Assembly (NCBI GenBank): GCA_036839715.1
Contig: DAITDU010000011.1
Location: 1-53,378, forward strand
Direction: 5' to 3'
DNA length: 53,378 nucleotides
Origin: Thermocaproicibacter sp002410755
GTDB lineage: Bacteria; Bacillota; Clostridia; Oscillospirales; Acutalibacteraceae
Both the position numbers and the translations under genes were made by a program. Below, piece by piece: positions 15,506-22,831 of the stretch (positions within the stretch are counted from its first letter, which is position 1; each line of letters opens with the position of its first letter). The notes below the pieces were generated by a model. It was not told where the DNA came from. It searched no databases and was given only the letters and a program-made list of their open reading frames with translations.

Positions 15506-17658
15506 GAATGCTCCTTTTGTTTTTCAAATTTTTGAATAAAATCTATAATGTTATCCGGTGTCTTGGCCGTATCAAGGGCAGCGAAGAATTCCGGATAGTC
15601 AAACAGAGCAACAAGGTCCCTCAACGCAGTAAGGTGGGAGGAAGAGTCAACCGTTGCCAAAGTAAAAATATATTTCACCGGATCATTTTCTTTATTTCCG
15701 AAGTAAACTGGTGTTTTCAGCCTTACAAAGGAAAATGCCGTATAGTATACCCCATACTTCTTACCTGCATGCGGGATTGCAACTCCCTTTGTGAGAACAA
15801 TATAGGGGCCTGAATCCATCACGTTCTGAATAGACGCCTCAATATACGCTTCCGATATGACGCCGTGGCTACGCAGAATTTCTCCGCCAATCCTCATCGC
15901 CTCCTTCCAGTCCTTCGCCTCAGCGTCGAGGGAAATATATTCTCGCTTTAACAACTCACTCAGCATTGGCTGCTCAATCTCCTTTGCTTCCTTACAGTTT
16001 TTCTGATGTTCCTGGTACTGCTTTAATATTTTCTGCAACTTCTCTGCAAAAATGTAATCGTTGCTACAGTTATTGCCCAACAGTGCCCTGACCTGTTCCT
16101 GCAGACTGTCTTCCGGCTCCTGGCATCCATTTCTCGCCAGCCCTGACGAGGCAGGAATTCGATTTAGGAACCCAAGCTTTATCATCATTTCTGTTATGTT
16201 CTCAATGTCATCCCTCCGGATAATGGGGCTGACCACCACACACGGCAGCACTGTTTTAAGCGGAATGGTTGAAATTACAAAGTCGAATTTTTGCTTTTTT
16301 TGACAATACTCAAGCTGATGGACTGCCATAACGGATTTAATGTCAAAGTTGAAATACCGTTTCAGTTCCTCAACAACCAACTGCGCCGTCCCCTGCCCTG
16401 TATTGCAGAGCACCGCAACAACGGGGATCCTCGCTGGAAATGTTTTGGAGGAATTCTCAACAGCACTTGCAAAATAAATCAGCAAATGGCAAATTCCCTC
16501 ATTGGAAACTTCCCTGCCCAAAAACTGGCTGAGGCAGTTACAGCTTGCACGTATGGCACAGGATAGGGATTTATTTTCTTCAATCAGGGACCTGCTGAAA
16601 GGATCGTCCCTGCGGATTTCGTTTCTCATTGAAAAAATAGCGGAACACAAATGAACAACTAGGCGGCTGTACAGAACCTCGTTTGTTGAAAAATCAAAAT
16701 GAATGTTTTTTCCTACATTGAGGATAAGCTGTTCCGCTATAATCTGGATATAAGGAAGTTCTGCCTCTTCATCCTGCATGGGGCTCTTTTCTGGCTGTGA
16801 GGCTCTTTTTAGGGACAGCTCTGCCAAACAGGGAATCACATTCTCCGATATTTGCGTATGAAAGCAGAAATTCGTGCGGTCAACGATATACCGGATAACT
16901 TGATATTCCATCCGGTCGGGGCGGATATCCGGCCTGTCATCCTTGAAAGCCGGATGGCTTGTCTTATCCTGTAGGATGGAAAATGCAATCTGCACAACCA
17001 GCTCTTCAAAGGCTTCATCGGAAAAAATGAATTTATATTTTTCTTCTGCGGATAATATAATCTCTTTGATGGCAGATTCATTGATTCCATGGAAGATTTT
17101 CTGGCTTAGCACGGCCTCATAAAAAGTGTTGCCGAGTCCGCCGACGTGAACATGGTCGCTGATGAGCTTGGACAGAATTTTCCGCTTTTTCTCTTCCCCC
17201 TCATCCAGCCGGATTCCCCGGCTTTTTTTCAACTCAATGCGAATGCTGTTTTTCCTGCACCATTCCTTAATATGGAGCATGTCCGAATTCACCGTGCTGC
17301 GGCTGACACAAAGCTGGTTGGAAAACTCCTCAATCGTCATATAGTCGCTGCTGCAAATGAGTTTTGCAATAATGATAAAGAAGCGCTCCTCGCCAGATAA
17401 ATGATAAAGATAGTAATCGTCGCTGACGCTGCACCCATCAAGGGCCTGCTTCATTCCCGAATCGCCACAGAATGAAACTGTACGTCTGAAGATGGAAAAA
17501 CATGGCCTGCCTTCCCGGCTGCTGACATATTCATTAATTTGTTTAATATCATTCCGGATTGTTTTTTCGCCAACAAAGAAAAGCCTTGACAGGTCATCAA
17601 AGCTTACTGTGCCGGACTGCATGATTTTATCCATCAGGAGTTTTTGTCTGAGCTTCAT
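15502..17658 (-). CDS. PTS-regulated transcriptional activator (MtlR/BglG-type) with C-terminal IIA domain
   Basis: About 718 aa. It begins with winged helix-turn-helix regions (KLRQKLLMDKIMQSGTVSFDDLSRLFFV, then MTIEEFSNQLCVSRSTVNSDM). Two PTS-regulation domains follow, then a IIB-like segment (VAVLCNTGQGTAQLVVEELKRYF) and a C-terminal mannitol/fructose-type IIA domain with the phospho-His in KGVAIPHAGKKYG. Such proteins switch an adjacent PTS operon on according to phosphorylation by HPr and IIB. No separate IIA gene exists here, so this domain may also be the transport IIA. The start ATG 17658 has AGAGGGA upstream; the frame to 17718 lacks one. Confidence 0.88.
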   Translation of the reverse strand: MKLRQKLLMDKIMQSGTVSFDDLSRLFFVGEKTIRNDIKQINEYVSSREGRPCFSIFRRTVSFCGDSGMKQALDGCSVSDDYYLYHLSGEERFFIIIAKLICSSDYMTIEEFSNQLCVSRSTVNSDMLHIKEWCRKNSIRIELKKSRGIRLDEGEEKKRKILSKLISDHVHVGGLGNTFYEAVLSQKIFHGINESAIKEIILSAEEKYKFIFSDEAFEELVVQIAFSILQDKTSHPAFKDDRPDIRPDRMEYQVIRYIVDRTNFCFHTQISENVIPCLAELSLKRASQPEKSPMQDEEAELPYIQIIAEQLILNVGKNIHFDFSTNEVLYSRLVVHLCSAIFSMRNEIRRDDPFSRSLIEENKSLSCAIRASCNCLSQFLGREVSNEGICHLLIYFASAVENSSKTFPARIPVVAVLCNTGQGTAQLVVEELKRYFNFDIKSVMAVHQLEYCQKKQKFDFVISTIPLKTVLPCVVVSPIIRRDDIENITEMMIKLGFLNRIPASSGLARNGCQEPEDSLQEQVRALLGNNCSNDYIFAEKLQKILKQYQEHQKNCKEAKEIEQPMLSELLKREYISLDAEAKDWKEAMRIGGEILRSHGVISEAYIEASIQNVMDSGPYIVLTKGVAIPHAGKKYGVYYTAFSFVRLKTPVYFGNKENDPVKYIFTLATVDSSSHLTALRDLVALFDYPEFFAALDTAKTPDNIIDFIQKFEKQKEHS

Positions 17659-17718
17659 TCTTATTCCCTCTGCTTTTATTATATTGTGACGATTTATAGA
17701 TATAAAGTTTAAAATCAT

Positions 17719-17968
17719 TCTACTTATTTTTGAAAATATATACTTTTATGCTATAAATGTCGAAACATCCTTAATTGACAAATTTATAAATATAATGCAC
17801 GGTTCCCTCCCGGAAAGAATAGCAAGCCTGAAAACTAAAATTTCCTTAAACTTCAGCGATATACATAGCCTTGTACATACAAAAGCCTTCCGCGCATATT
17901 GATTGGCTCACGTTCTGATTGGCAGACTGAGTTCCAAACTGTTCCCGGAACAGCACGTTTTTCCTCCG
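17719..17968. other. Intergenic region of element 1
   Basis: 250 bp, very AT-rich near 17700-17800, holding the promoter of the PTS operon on the minus strand. A TATAAT-type box lies only about 17 nt before the regulator start, with a poor -35. No gene is supported here. Confidence 0.35.
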
Positions 17969-18205
17969 TTACAAACGTTTCTGCGCTAAATTTGCCTCCA
18001 CATGCTTCATCATTTTCTTATCGCACTTGGTCTGTTCCTCTTCTGACATATAAACGGTGCGCCTGACCGGTTTGAATTGACAGTTATCCTCCGGGGAAAG
18101 AATCTGCTCAAAGATAATTTTTTCCCGGCAGACCGTTTTTCCGCTTCCAGACTGATCCGTTATGTAGCTGACCGCAGTAAATGTAAACGGTTCCTTTGCT
18201 GCCAT
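17969..18205 (-). CDS. Unidentified 78-aa protein of element 1
   Basis: Small soluble protein that I do not recognise. ATG 18205 is preceded by AGGTGAG at 5-nt spacing, better than GTG 18214. The sequence has a beta-like first half (FTFTAVSYITDQSGSGKT) and a charged, helical C terminus rich in Lys, Glu and Met. It is transcribed divergently from the recombinase gene. A small basic or charged protein next to a large serine recombinase could be a recombination directionality factor, but such factors share no common motif, so this is only a candidate. Confidence 0.6.
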   Translation of the reverse strand: MAAKEPFTFTAVSYITDQSGSGKTVCREKIIFEQILSPEDNCQFKPVRRTVYMSEEEQTKCDKKMMKHVEANLAQKRL

Positions 18206-18390
18206 ATGGCTCACCTCAGTTTTAAGTCTATTCCTGATATGAATTGTCCTATGATGTCCCTGAACCGCTTTTCTGCTGCAATTTAAAGTATGCTAAGGCG
18301 CATAAGTAAACCGCCCCGAATCATAACTCTGAACGAACTGCCGATAAAAGCGGAAATATATGGAATAAGCGGGGAGTGTGAGCTAAAGCC

Positions 18391-19824
18391 ATGAAAACTG
18401 CAGCCGCTTATATTCGTGTCTCAACCAACGACCAGTTGGAGTACAGCCCGGACAGCCAACTGGAAAAAATTCAGGAATATGCTGAAAAGAACGACATGAT
18501 ATTACCGAAGGAATTTATTTTTCGGGAGGATGAAGGCATCAGTGGAAAAGCAGCAAAGAAGCGTCCGGAGTTTATGCGGATGATTGGCACTGCTGAAAGG
18601 AAGCCAAGGCCTTTTGACGTAATTATTGTCTGGAAATTTTCCCGCTTCGCGCGGAACCGGCAGGACAGCATTGTTTATAAATCCATGCTGCGCAAGCAGT
18701 GCGGAATTGAAGTCGTATCTGTCACAGAGCCGGTTGGGGACAGCAAAATGTCCATTCTTGTGGAAGCCATGATAGAGGCCATGGACGAATATTACAGCAT
18801 CAACCTGGCTGAGGAAGTCCGGCGTGGCATGAGCGAAAAAGTTATCCGTGGGGAGCCGGTCACAGCACCGGCTTTTGGTTATTTGATTCAGGATAAAAAA
18901 TACTATGCTGATCCTGAAACCGCTCCATTTGTAAAAATGATTTTTGACAGCTACATCAGCGGCATGGGCTGCCGTGCCATTGCCGCACAACTGAACGCCA
19001 TGGGAATCAAAACAAAGCGCGGCGGCTGCTGGGAAAGCCGGACCGTTGAATATGTCCTGAGAAATCCAGTCTATATTGGTAAAATCCGCTGGAATCCGAA
19101 GCACAAAACGTGCAGGAACTTCGACGATCCAAATCTTATTGTTACCGACAGCGGTCACAAACATCTCCTGGACGATGAAACTTGGAAAAAAGCCCAGGAG
19201 ATGCTGGCCAAAAATAAATTGATGTACGGGAAGAGTTCCGGTCGTAAAAAGCCGGCCACAATTATGCTGCAAGGCCTTGTAAAGTGCAGCAGCTGCGGAA
19301 GCACCCTCTGCAAAAGCGGAGAAAATTCCATGCAGTGCACTGGGTATGCCCATGGGGAGTGCAGCGAGTCACACGGAATCCTGATTAGAAGGCTTGAAGG
19401 AATGGTCTTAGCCTCCATTGAAGCAAATCTGAAGTCAAATAATTTTATCTTTACTCAGAAACAGTTCCCCAAAGCAGACTGCTATTCTGAAATCATAAAA
19501 AAGCAGATTGCCCGGGAACAACAAAAGCTGTCCCGTGTAAAAGAAGCCTATGCAGAGGGCGCCGACACCCTGAAGGAATACCAGGCAAACAAACAGAAAA
19601 TACTAAGCCAGATTAAAAAGCTAAAGAGCGAAAAGTCTTTGCAAAACGCACAGCCACAGCCTGCGGCCACAGGGAATTTCCCTGCGCAGCAGGTTGAGAT
19701 GGTTGCGCTGCTGCGCAGCCCAAAAATCAGCGCCGAGCAAAAAAATATTGTCCTCCGGTCATTTATTGATAAAATCGTCTTTGACCGGGAAAAAAATCAG
19801 GTGGAAATCTTTTACTATCTGTAA
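18391..19824 (+). CDS. Large serine recombinase of element 1
   Basis: Site-specific recombinase expected to cut and rejoin the 9-bp cores of element 1. The 477-aa protein has a resolvase catalytic domain (residues 1-150) with YIRVSTNDQ holding nucleophile Ser11, and arginines in KFSRFARNR. A recombinase domain with AFGYLI, YVLRNPVYIGKIRWN follows. A zinc ribbon around residue 300 has CSSCG and two further Cys, and a coiled-coil stretch lies at about 355-410. This is the domain order of SpoIVCA and phiC31-type enzymes. It lies on the same strand as cotJC, and its stop is 20 bp before the right core. GGGGAG lies 12 nt before the ATG. Confidence 0.95.
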   Translation: MKTAAAYIRVSTNDQLEYSPDSQLEKIQEYAEKNDMILPKEFIFREDEGISGKAAKKRPEFMRMIGTAERKPRPFDVIIVWKFSRFARNRQDSIVYKSMLRKQCGIEVVSVTEPVGDSKMSILVEAMIEAMDEYYSINLAEEVRRGMSEKVIRGEPVTAPAFGYLIQDKKYYADPETAPFVKMIFDSYISGMGCRAIAAQLNAMGIKTKRGGCWESRTVEYVLRNPVYIGKIRWNPKHKTCRNFDDPNLIVTDSGHKHLLDDETWKKAQEMLAKNKLMYGKSSGRKKPATIMLQGLVKCSSCGSTLCKSGENSMQCTGYAHGECSESHGILIRRLEGMVLASIEANLKSNNFIFTQKQFPKADCYSEIIKKQIAREQQKLSRVKEAYAEGADTLKEYQANKQKILSQIKKLKSEKSLQNAQPQPAATGNFPAQQVEMVALLRSPKISAEQKNIVLRSFIDKIVFDREKNQVEIFYYL

Positions 19825-19843
19825 TGATAACAAATTGCCATAT

Positions 19844-19852
19844 GGTGGGCCA
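19844..19852 (+). repeat. Right core of element 1 (attR)
   Basis: Second copy of GGTGGGCCA. On its left, element DNA carries GATAACA (19826-19832), whose mirror is at 11624-11630. On its right, cotJC resumes with GAC GGC GAG. Confidence 0.85.
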
Positions 19853-19952
19853 GACGGCGAGATTGGCGCTTCCCTGCGTTATCTCAGCCAGCGTTACAGT
19901 ATGCCTTATCCTGAAATGAAAGCTATTCTGACCGATATTGGTACAGAAGAAC
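19844..19952 (+). CDS. cotJC: cotJC segment 2 of 3 (between element 1 and element 2)
   Basis: Internal exon-like piece of CotJC. Read from the core it gives GGPDGEIGASLRYLSQRYSM, then PYPEMKAILTDIGTEE, all conserved CotJC sequence. The Glu of DGEIG and the Glu of GTEE correspond to manganese ligands of the manganese catalase family. The coding part used after excision is 19844-19939 (32 codons); the second core follows at 19939-19952. In unexcised DNA the frame runs four codons into element 2 and stops at 19961-19963. It has no start of its own and is not expressed until element 1 is removed. Confidence 0.92.
19939..19952 (+). repeat. Left core of element 2 (attL)
   Basis: TGGTACAGAAGAAC, identical to 22818-22831. 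The left flank is cotJC. The right flank holds the half-dyad ATGGTCAGTGA (19965-19975). The symmetry centre places the crossover at GA, 19949-19950. Confidence 0.85.
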
Positions 19953-20202
19953 CTGAGCCTTAATATGGTCAGTGAAAACAGTGCCTGCGATTAAGGATAC
20001 GGCAGCATTTTAAGGCCGCATGGGACAGACCTTATAAACACCAATGCAGCTATTGTTCTGAAAGGTATACTGTTCAGCACTTTTCCGACTGGAGGCACTT
20101 GCGGCAGGAGGCTCCGACGTTTTTTAGCCGCATTCCCAGAAAAGTGGTACATTTATAACAGGCTTTACTAAAATATCAAAGTTAGATACTTTAACAGGAT
20201 TG

Positions 20203-20211
20203 TGATATAAT
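20203..20211 (+). promoter_or_regulatory. Extended -10 promoter of the 69-aa protein gene
   Basis: TGATATAAT at 20203-20211, an extended -10 element, 22 nt before the gene, with a weak TTAGAT -35 at 20182-20187. The 19976-20202 stretch before it holds no gene with a start codon. Confidence 0.5.
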
Positions 20212-20232
20212 AAATAAAAAGGAGGTTAAAGC

Positions 20233-20442
20233 ATGAGCAATGAAAAGCGGATTGGGAAATACTGTACATTTGTAAAGAGATATGTGCCGATTCAATTTTC
20301 ATATTTCCCAGACGGCTCTTCGTCAAAGACATGCGAAAATTCTGCTTGCGGCAATTCCAAGTGCTGCCTGTGTGACAACTTCTCAGGGAAAAAAGGCGAA
20401 GGAAAAGATTGTCTGGGCCAGCCAAACCAAGAGAGCGAGTAG
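20233..20442 (+). CDS. Cys-rich 69-aa protein of element 2
   Basis: Small protein with an excellent AAGGAGGT 6 nt before its ATG, its own promoter and its own terminator, so very likely real. I do not recognise a family. The first third is basic and aromatic (YCTFVKRYVPIQFSYFP). The middle has five cysteines in CENSACGNSKCCLCDN, suggesting a metal-binding knuckle, plus a sixth near the end. It could be a regulator or directionality factor for the neighbouring recombinase, or unrelated cargo. Confidence 0.7.
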   Translation: MSNEKRIGKYCTFVKRYVPIQFSYFPDGSSSKTCENSACGNSKCCLCDNFSGKKGEGKDCLGQPNQESE

Positions 20443-20463
20443 AGGGATCTACTCGCTTTTTGA
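20430..20463 (+). terminator. Terminator of the 69-aa protein gene
   Basis: GAGCGAGTAGA / TCTACTCGC stem with a GGGA-type loop and TTTTT tail, overlapping the end of the gene. Confidence 0.85.
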
Positions 20464-20803
20464 TACAAGGCATTCCTGCGGAGAATCCCTGATATAGTTT
20501 ATTGCAAATTGTCAACAGCAAGATGTTGAAAAGCCAGTTGAAAATGTTGAAAACATAAGTAATATTACTCTCTGTAAAAATATTCCCAGCTTTTTGCATA
20601 TGTCTTTTCATAAATCAAAGATCAATGTAACAATATTATCCAATATTTATGGAACAAATTGGATTTGAAGTTTCCATAATTTCCTGTTAAACTAGTTTTG
20701 TGAAAAATTGATGTTCCTTTTCAGCCACCCAGAAATGGGCGGCACTTTTTTTATTCGGCACTGTAAGGCATTTTTGTTCTCTCCCCCCACAGAGAAGAAC
20801 CCT
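20464..20803. other. Non-coding stretch of element 2
   Basis: 340 bp, AT-rich, with repeated GTTGAAAA-like words near 20525-20555. There is a terminator-like hairpin at 20724-20752 (GCCACCC / GGGCGGC followed by seven T). No gene is supported. Confidence 0.45.
20724..20752 (+). terminator. Terminator-like hairpin in element 2
   Basis: GCC-CCC / GGG-GGC stem with an AGAAAT loop and a run of seven T. No gene is seen directly upstream on this strand, so it may end a short untranslated RNA or transcription from 20233. Confidence 0.5.
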
Positions 20804-21034
20804 CTATCCCACCTGCTCTGAAAAGTTCAGACTCTTATTTTTTAAGTCCCCCTGTTCCCGTCTGTGCACGAGGATATTCCAAGACGCCTGAGCTGCTTCA
20901 TCCAGCACATTTTGAAATTCTTTCCTGCTTTTCCCTATATAAGCCGCATCGCTGATTAAAATATGGGCAGCCCCAATGCAGCAGTCCCCCACGATGTTTC
21001 CTGCAACCGGAATTTTGGCAAGCACCTCTACCAC
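20804..21034 (-). CDS. Possible 76-aa protein of element 2
   Basis: Open frame with GTG start at 21034 preceded by AGGATGAG. The sequence VAGNIVGDCCIGAAHILISDAAYIG, then helical KEFQNVLDEAAQASWNILVHR, looks protein-like rather than random, but I recognise no family. It lies divergent from the recombinase gene, as does the small ORF next to the element 1 recombinase. That parallel is the main reason to list it. Confidence is limited. Confidence 0.4.
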   Translation of the reverse strand: MVEVLAKIPVAGNIVGDCCIGAAHILISDAAYIGKSRKEFQNVLDEAAQASWNILVHRREQGDLKNKSLNFSEQVG

Positions 21035-21225
21035 CTCATCCTATCTTTACTCAAATGACGGATCGTCCTATTCATTGCTCTCCGCCCGCAGCTTAATTGC
21101 AGACCATTTTTCAGCAGCGTACTATTTCGGCATAAAACTGAATAAAAGATGGTATGGAATTGCCGGACAGGTGGAATATCGGCATTTTCCGATACCCGGC
21201 AAACCACACAAGGGAGATGAGCTGC

Positions 21226-22809
21226 ATGTCCTATTGTCTGTACCTACGCAAATCCCGCGCCGATGCAGAAGCGGAAGCGCGCGGTGAAGGTGAGACGCTT
21301 GCCCGGCATGAACATGCCCTTTTGGAGCTCGGAAAAAAGATGAAGCTGGATATCACCTACATTTACCGTGAAATTGTCTCCGGTGAAACGATTGCAGCAC
21401 GGCCTGTCATGCAACAACTCCTCACCGACGTAGAGAAGGGCGCATGGGAAGGCGTACTTGTCATGGAAGTGGAACGTCTTGCACGTGGCGACACCATCGA
21501 CCAGGGCATTGTTGCGCAAGCCTTTCAGTTGAGTGAGACAAAAATCATTACTCCTGCAAAAATTTACGATCCTGATAATGAATATGATGAAGAATATTTT
21601 GAATTCGGCCTCTTTATGAGCCGGCGTGAATATAAGACAATAAACCGCCGGCTTCAGCGGGGGCGCATTGCTTCCGTAAAAGAAGGAAAATATGTAGGAA
21701 GCAAACCGCCATATGGATACCTACGCAAAAAGCTGGAGCATGACAAGGGTTTTACGCTTGTCCCAAATCCGGTGCAGTCACCGGTTGTCAAAGCAATTTT
21801 TGGCTGGTACGCCTATGGGGAACAGTCCGGAGGCACCGTACACCGTATGGGAATTTCAAAGATTGCGCGCCGCTTGAATGATTTAAAGATACCGCCTTAT
21901 GAAGGGGACGCATGGGGAAACGCAAGTATACGGCAAATGCTTCGGAATCCGGTTTATATCGGGAAAATCAGATGGAATTCCCGCCCACTCCGGAAAGCGA
22001 TGGCGGATGGCCGCATTGTTAAAAAAAGGCCGCGGACAAAATCGGCAGACTGGGTTGTAGCCGACGGCTTACAGGAACCGCTGATTGACTCTGCCACATG
22101 GGGCACTGTTCAGGAACGCCTTAAGGAGCACGGGCCGCACCCGCCCCCGGAGGGGCGCGAAATGAAAAATCCACTTTCCGGCCTTGTTGTATGCGGCATC
22201 TGCGGCAGGAAAATGATTCGCAGGCCCTGTGCGGACCGGAACGGCTCGGATATTCTGATGTGCCCTGCCGCTTCCTGCAATAATATTAGCTCCCGGCTCG
22301 AATGTGTGGAAACCTGCATCCTGAAGTCGCTCCATGAGTGGCTTGGCAATTATAAGCTTTCGTTCCATGGGGAATCCCATGCTGCATCCGTAACAGCCAG
22401 TTTACAACAGTCCCTCCGGCTTGCACAGGGAGAACTTTTCAACCTTCAAAGGCAGAAAAACAGCATTTACGGTCTGCTCGAAAGGGGTATCTACACGGCA
22501 GAAGTTTTCCGCAAGCGTATTCAGGCTGTCAGCCAGAAAATTGAAGACGTACAGGGCAATATTTTAGAGTTAGAAGACAAGGTCAGGCAGGACGGGCTAA
22601 AGAACCAGAATCCCATGATTCCAAAGGTCGGACAGGTTTTGGAACAATACACAGAGGCAAAATCCCCCGCAGAAAAAAATGCGCTGCTGAAATCTGTTGT
22701 AGAAAAAGTGATTTACACAAAGAAAACAAATGGACGCTGGCACGGGCAGCCAGATGACTTTGAACTGATTCTGTATCCAAAACTCCCCAAAAGCAGCACA
22801 GATCACTGA
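21226..22809 (+). CDS. Large serine recombinase of element 2
   Basis: 527-aa recombinase of a different branch from the element 1 enzyme. The catalytic start is MSYCLYLRKSRAD with Ser9, then GEGETLARHE. VMEVERLARGD carries conserved arginines. A recombinase domain with PPYGYLR and RQMLRNPVYIGKIRWN follows, then a zinc ribbon CGICGRKM...C...C near residue 335 and a coiled coil around 400-455. ATG 21226 with AGGGAG 9 nt upstream is chosen; the frame open to 21154 lacks a site. The stop lies 8 bp before the right core. It should recombine the 14-bp cores, but not those of element 1. Confidence 0.95.
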   Translation: MSYCLYLRKSRADAEAEARGEGETLARHEHALLELGKKMKLDITYIYREIVSGETIAARPVMQQLLTDVEKGAWEGVLVMEVERLARGDTIDQGIVAQAFQLSETKIITPAKIYDPDNEYDEEYFEFGLFMSRREYKTINRRLQRGRIASVKEGKYVGSKPPYGYLRKKLEHDKGFTLVPNPVQSPVVKAIFGWYAYGEQSGGTVHRMGISKIARRLNDLKIPPYEGDAWGNASIRQMLRNPVYIGKIRWNSRPLRKAMADGRIVKKRPRTKSADWVVADGLQEPLIDSATWGTVQERLKEHGPHPPPEGREMKNPLSGLVVCGICGRKMIRRPCADRNGSDILMCPAASCNNISSRLECVETCILKSLHEWLGNYKLSFHGESHAASVTASLQQSLRLAQGELFNLQRQKNSIYGLLERGIYTAEVFRKRIQAVSQKIEDVQGNILELEDKVRQDGLKNQNPMIPKVGQVLEQYTEAKSPAEKNALLKSVVEKVIYTKKTNGRWHGQPDDFELILYPKLPKSSTDH

Positions 22810-22817
22810 CAATGCTA

Positions 22818-22831
22818 TGGTACAGAAGAAC
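22818..22831 (+). repeat. Right core of element 2 (attR)
   Basis: Second copy of the 14-bp core. The element side carries TCACTGACAAT (22803-22813), the mirror partner of 19965-19975. The cotJC side continues with CTT GCA CAC. Confidence 0.85.

Larger units (their letters stand above)
11605..19852. mobile_element. Element 1: 8.2-kb intervening element in cotJC
   Basis: DNA between two copies of the 9-bp core GGTGGGCCA (11605-11613, 19844-19852). Removing one core plus the interior (8,239 bp) rejoins cotJC codons 29 and 30 with no frame change and recreates AQYGGPDGEIGASLRY. A large serine recombinase gene ends 20 bp before the right core. The cargo is a PTS/transketolase operon, an HPr gene and an unidentified small ORF. 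No phage head, tail or lysis genes and no conjugation genes are present, so it resembles the non-phage type of sporulation intervening element. Excision and its timing are inferred. Confidence 0.88.
19939..22831. mobile_element. Element 2: 2.9-kb intervening element in cotJC
   Basis: Lies between two exact copies of a 14-bp core. Excision (2,879 bp) joins ...AILTDIGTEE to LAHLEMVATIVHQL in frame. It carries a second, distinct large serine recombinase whose stop is 8 bp before the right core, a 69-aa Cys-rich protein, and a possible 76-aa protein on the other strand. It is small, with no phage or transposition genes. It is tandem to element 1, not nested, so the two can leave in either order. 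Developmental control is inferred. Confidence 0.88.

Noticed and set aside
18502..19353. 283-codon open frame antisense to recombinase 1
   Set aside because: Shadow of the recombinase gene, which has clear catalytic and zinc-ribbon motifs.
19976..20158. 60-codon open stretch in element 2 encoding HQCSYCSERYTVQHFSDW
   Set aside because: It looks protein-like and has a CxxC, but there is no ATG, GTG or TTG start and no ribosome site; at most a remnant of an older gene.
11605..22831. Interpretation as prophages
   Set aside because: No capsid, portal, terminase, tail, holin or endolysin gene is present in either element; only recombinases, small ORFs and a metabolic operon.
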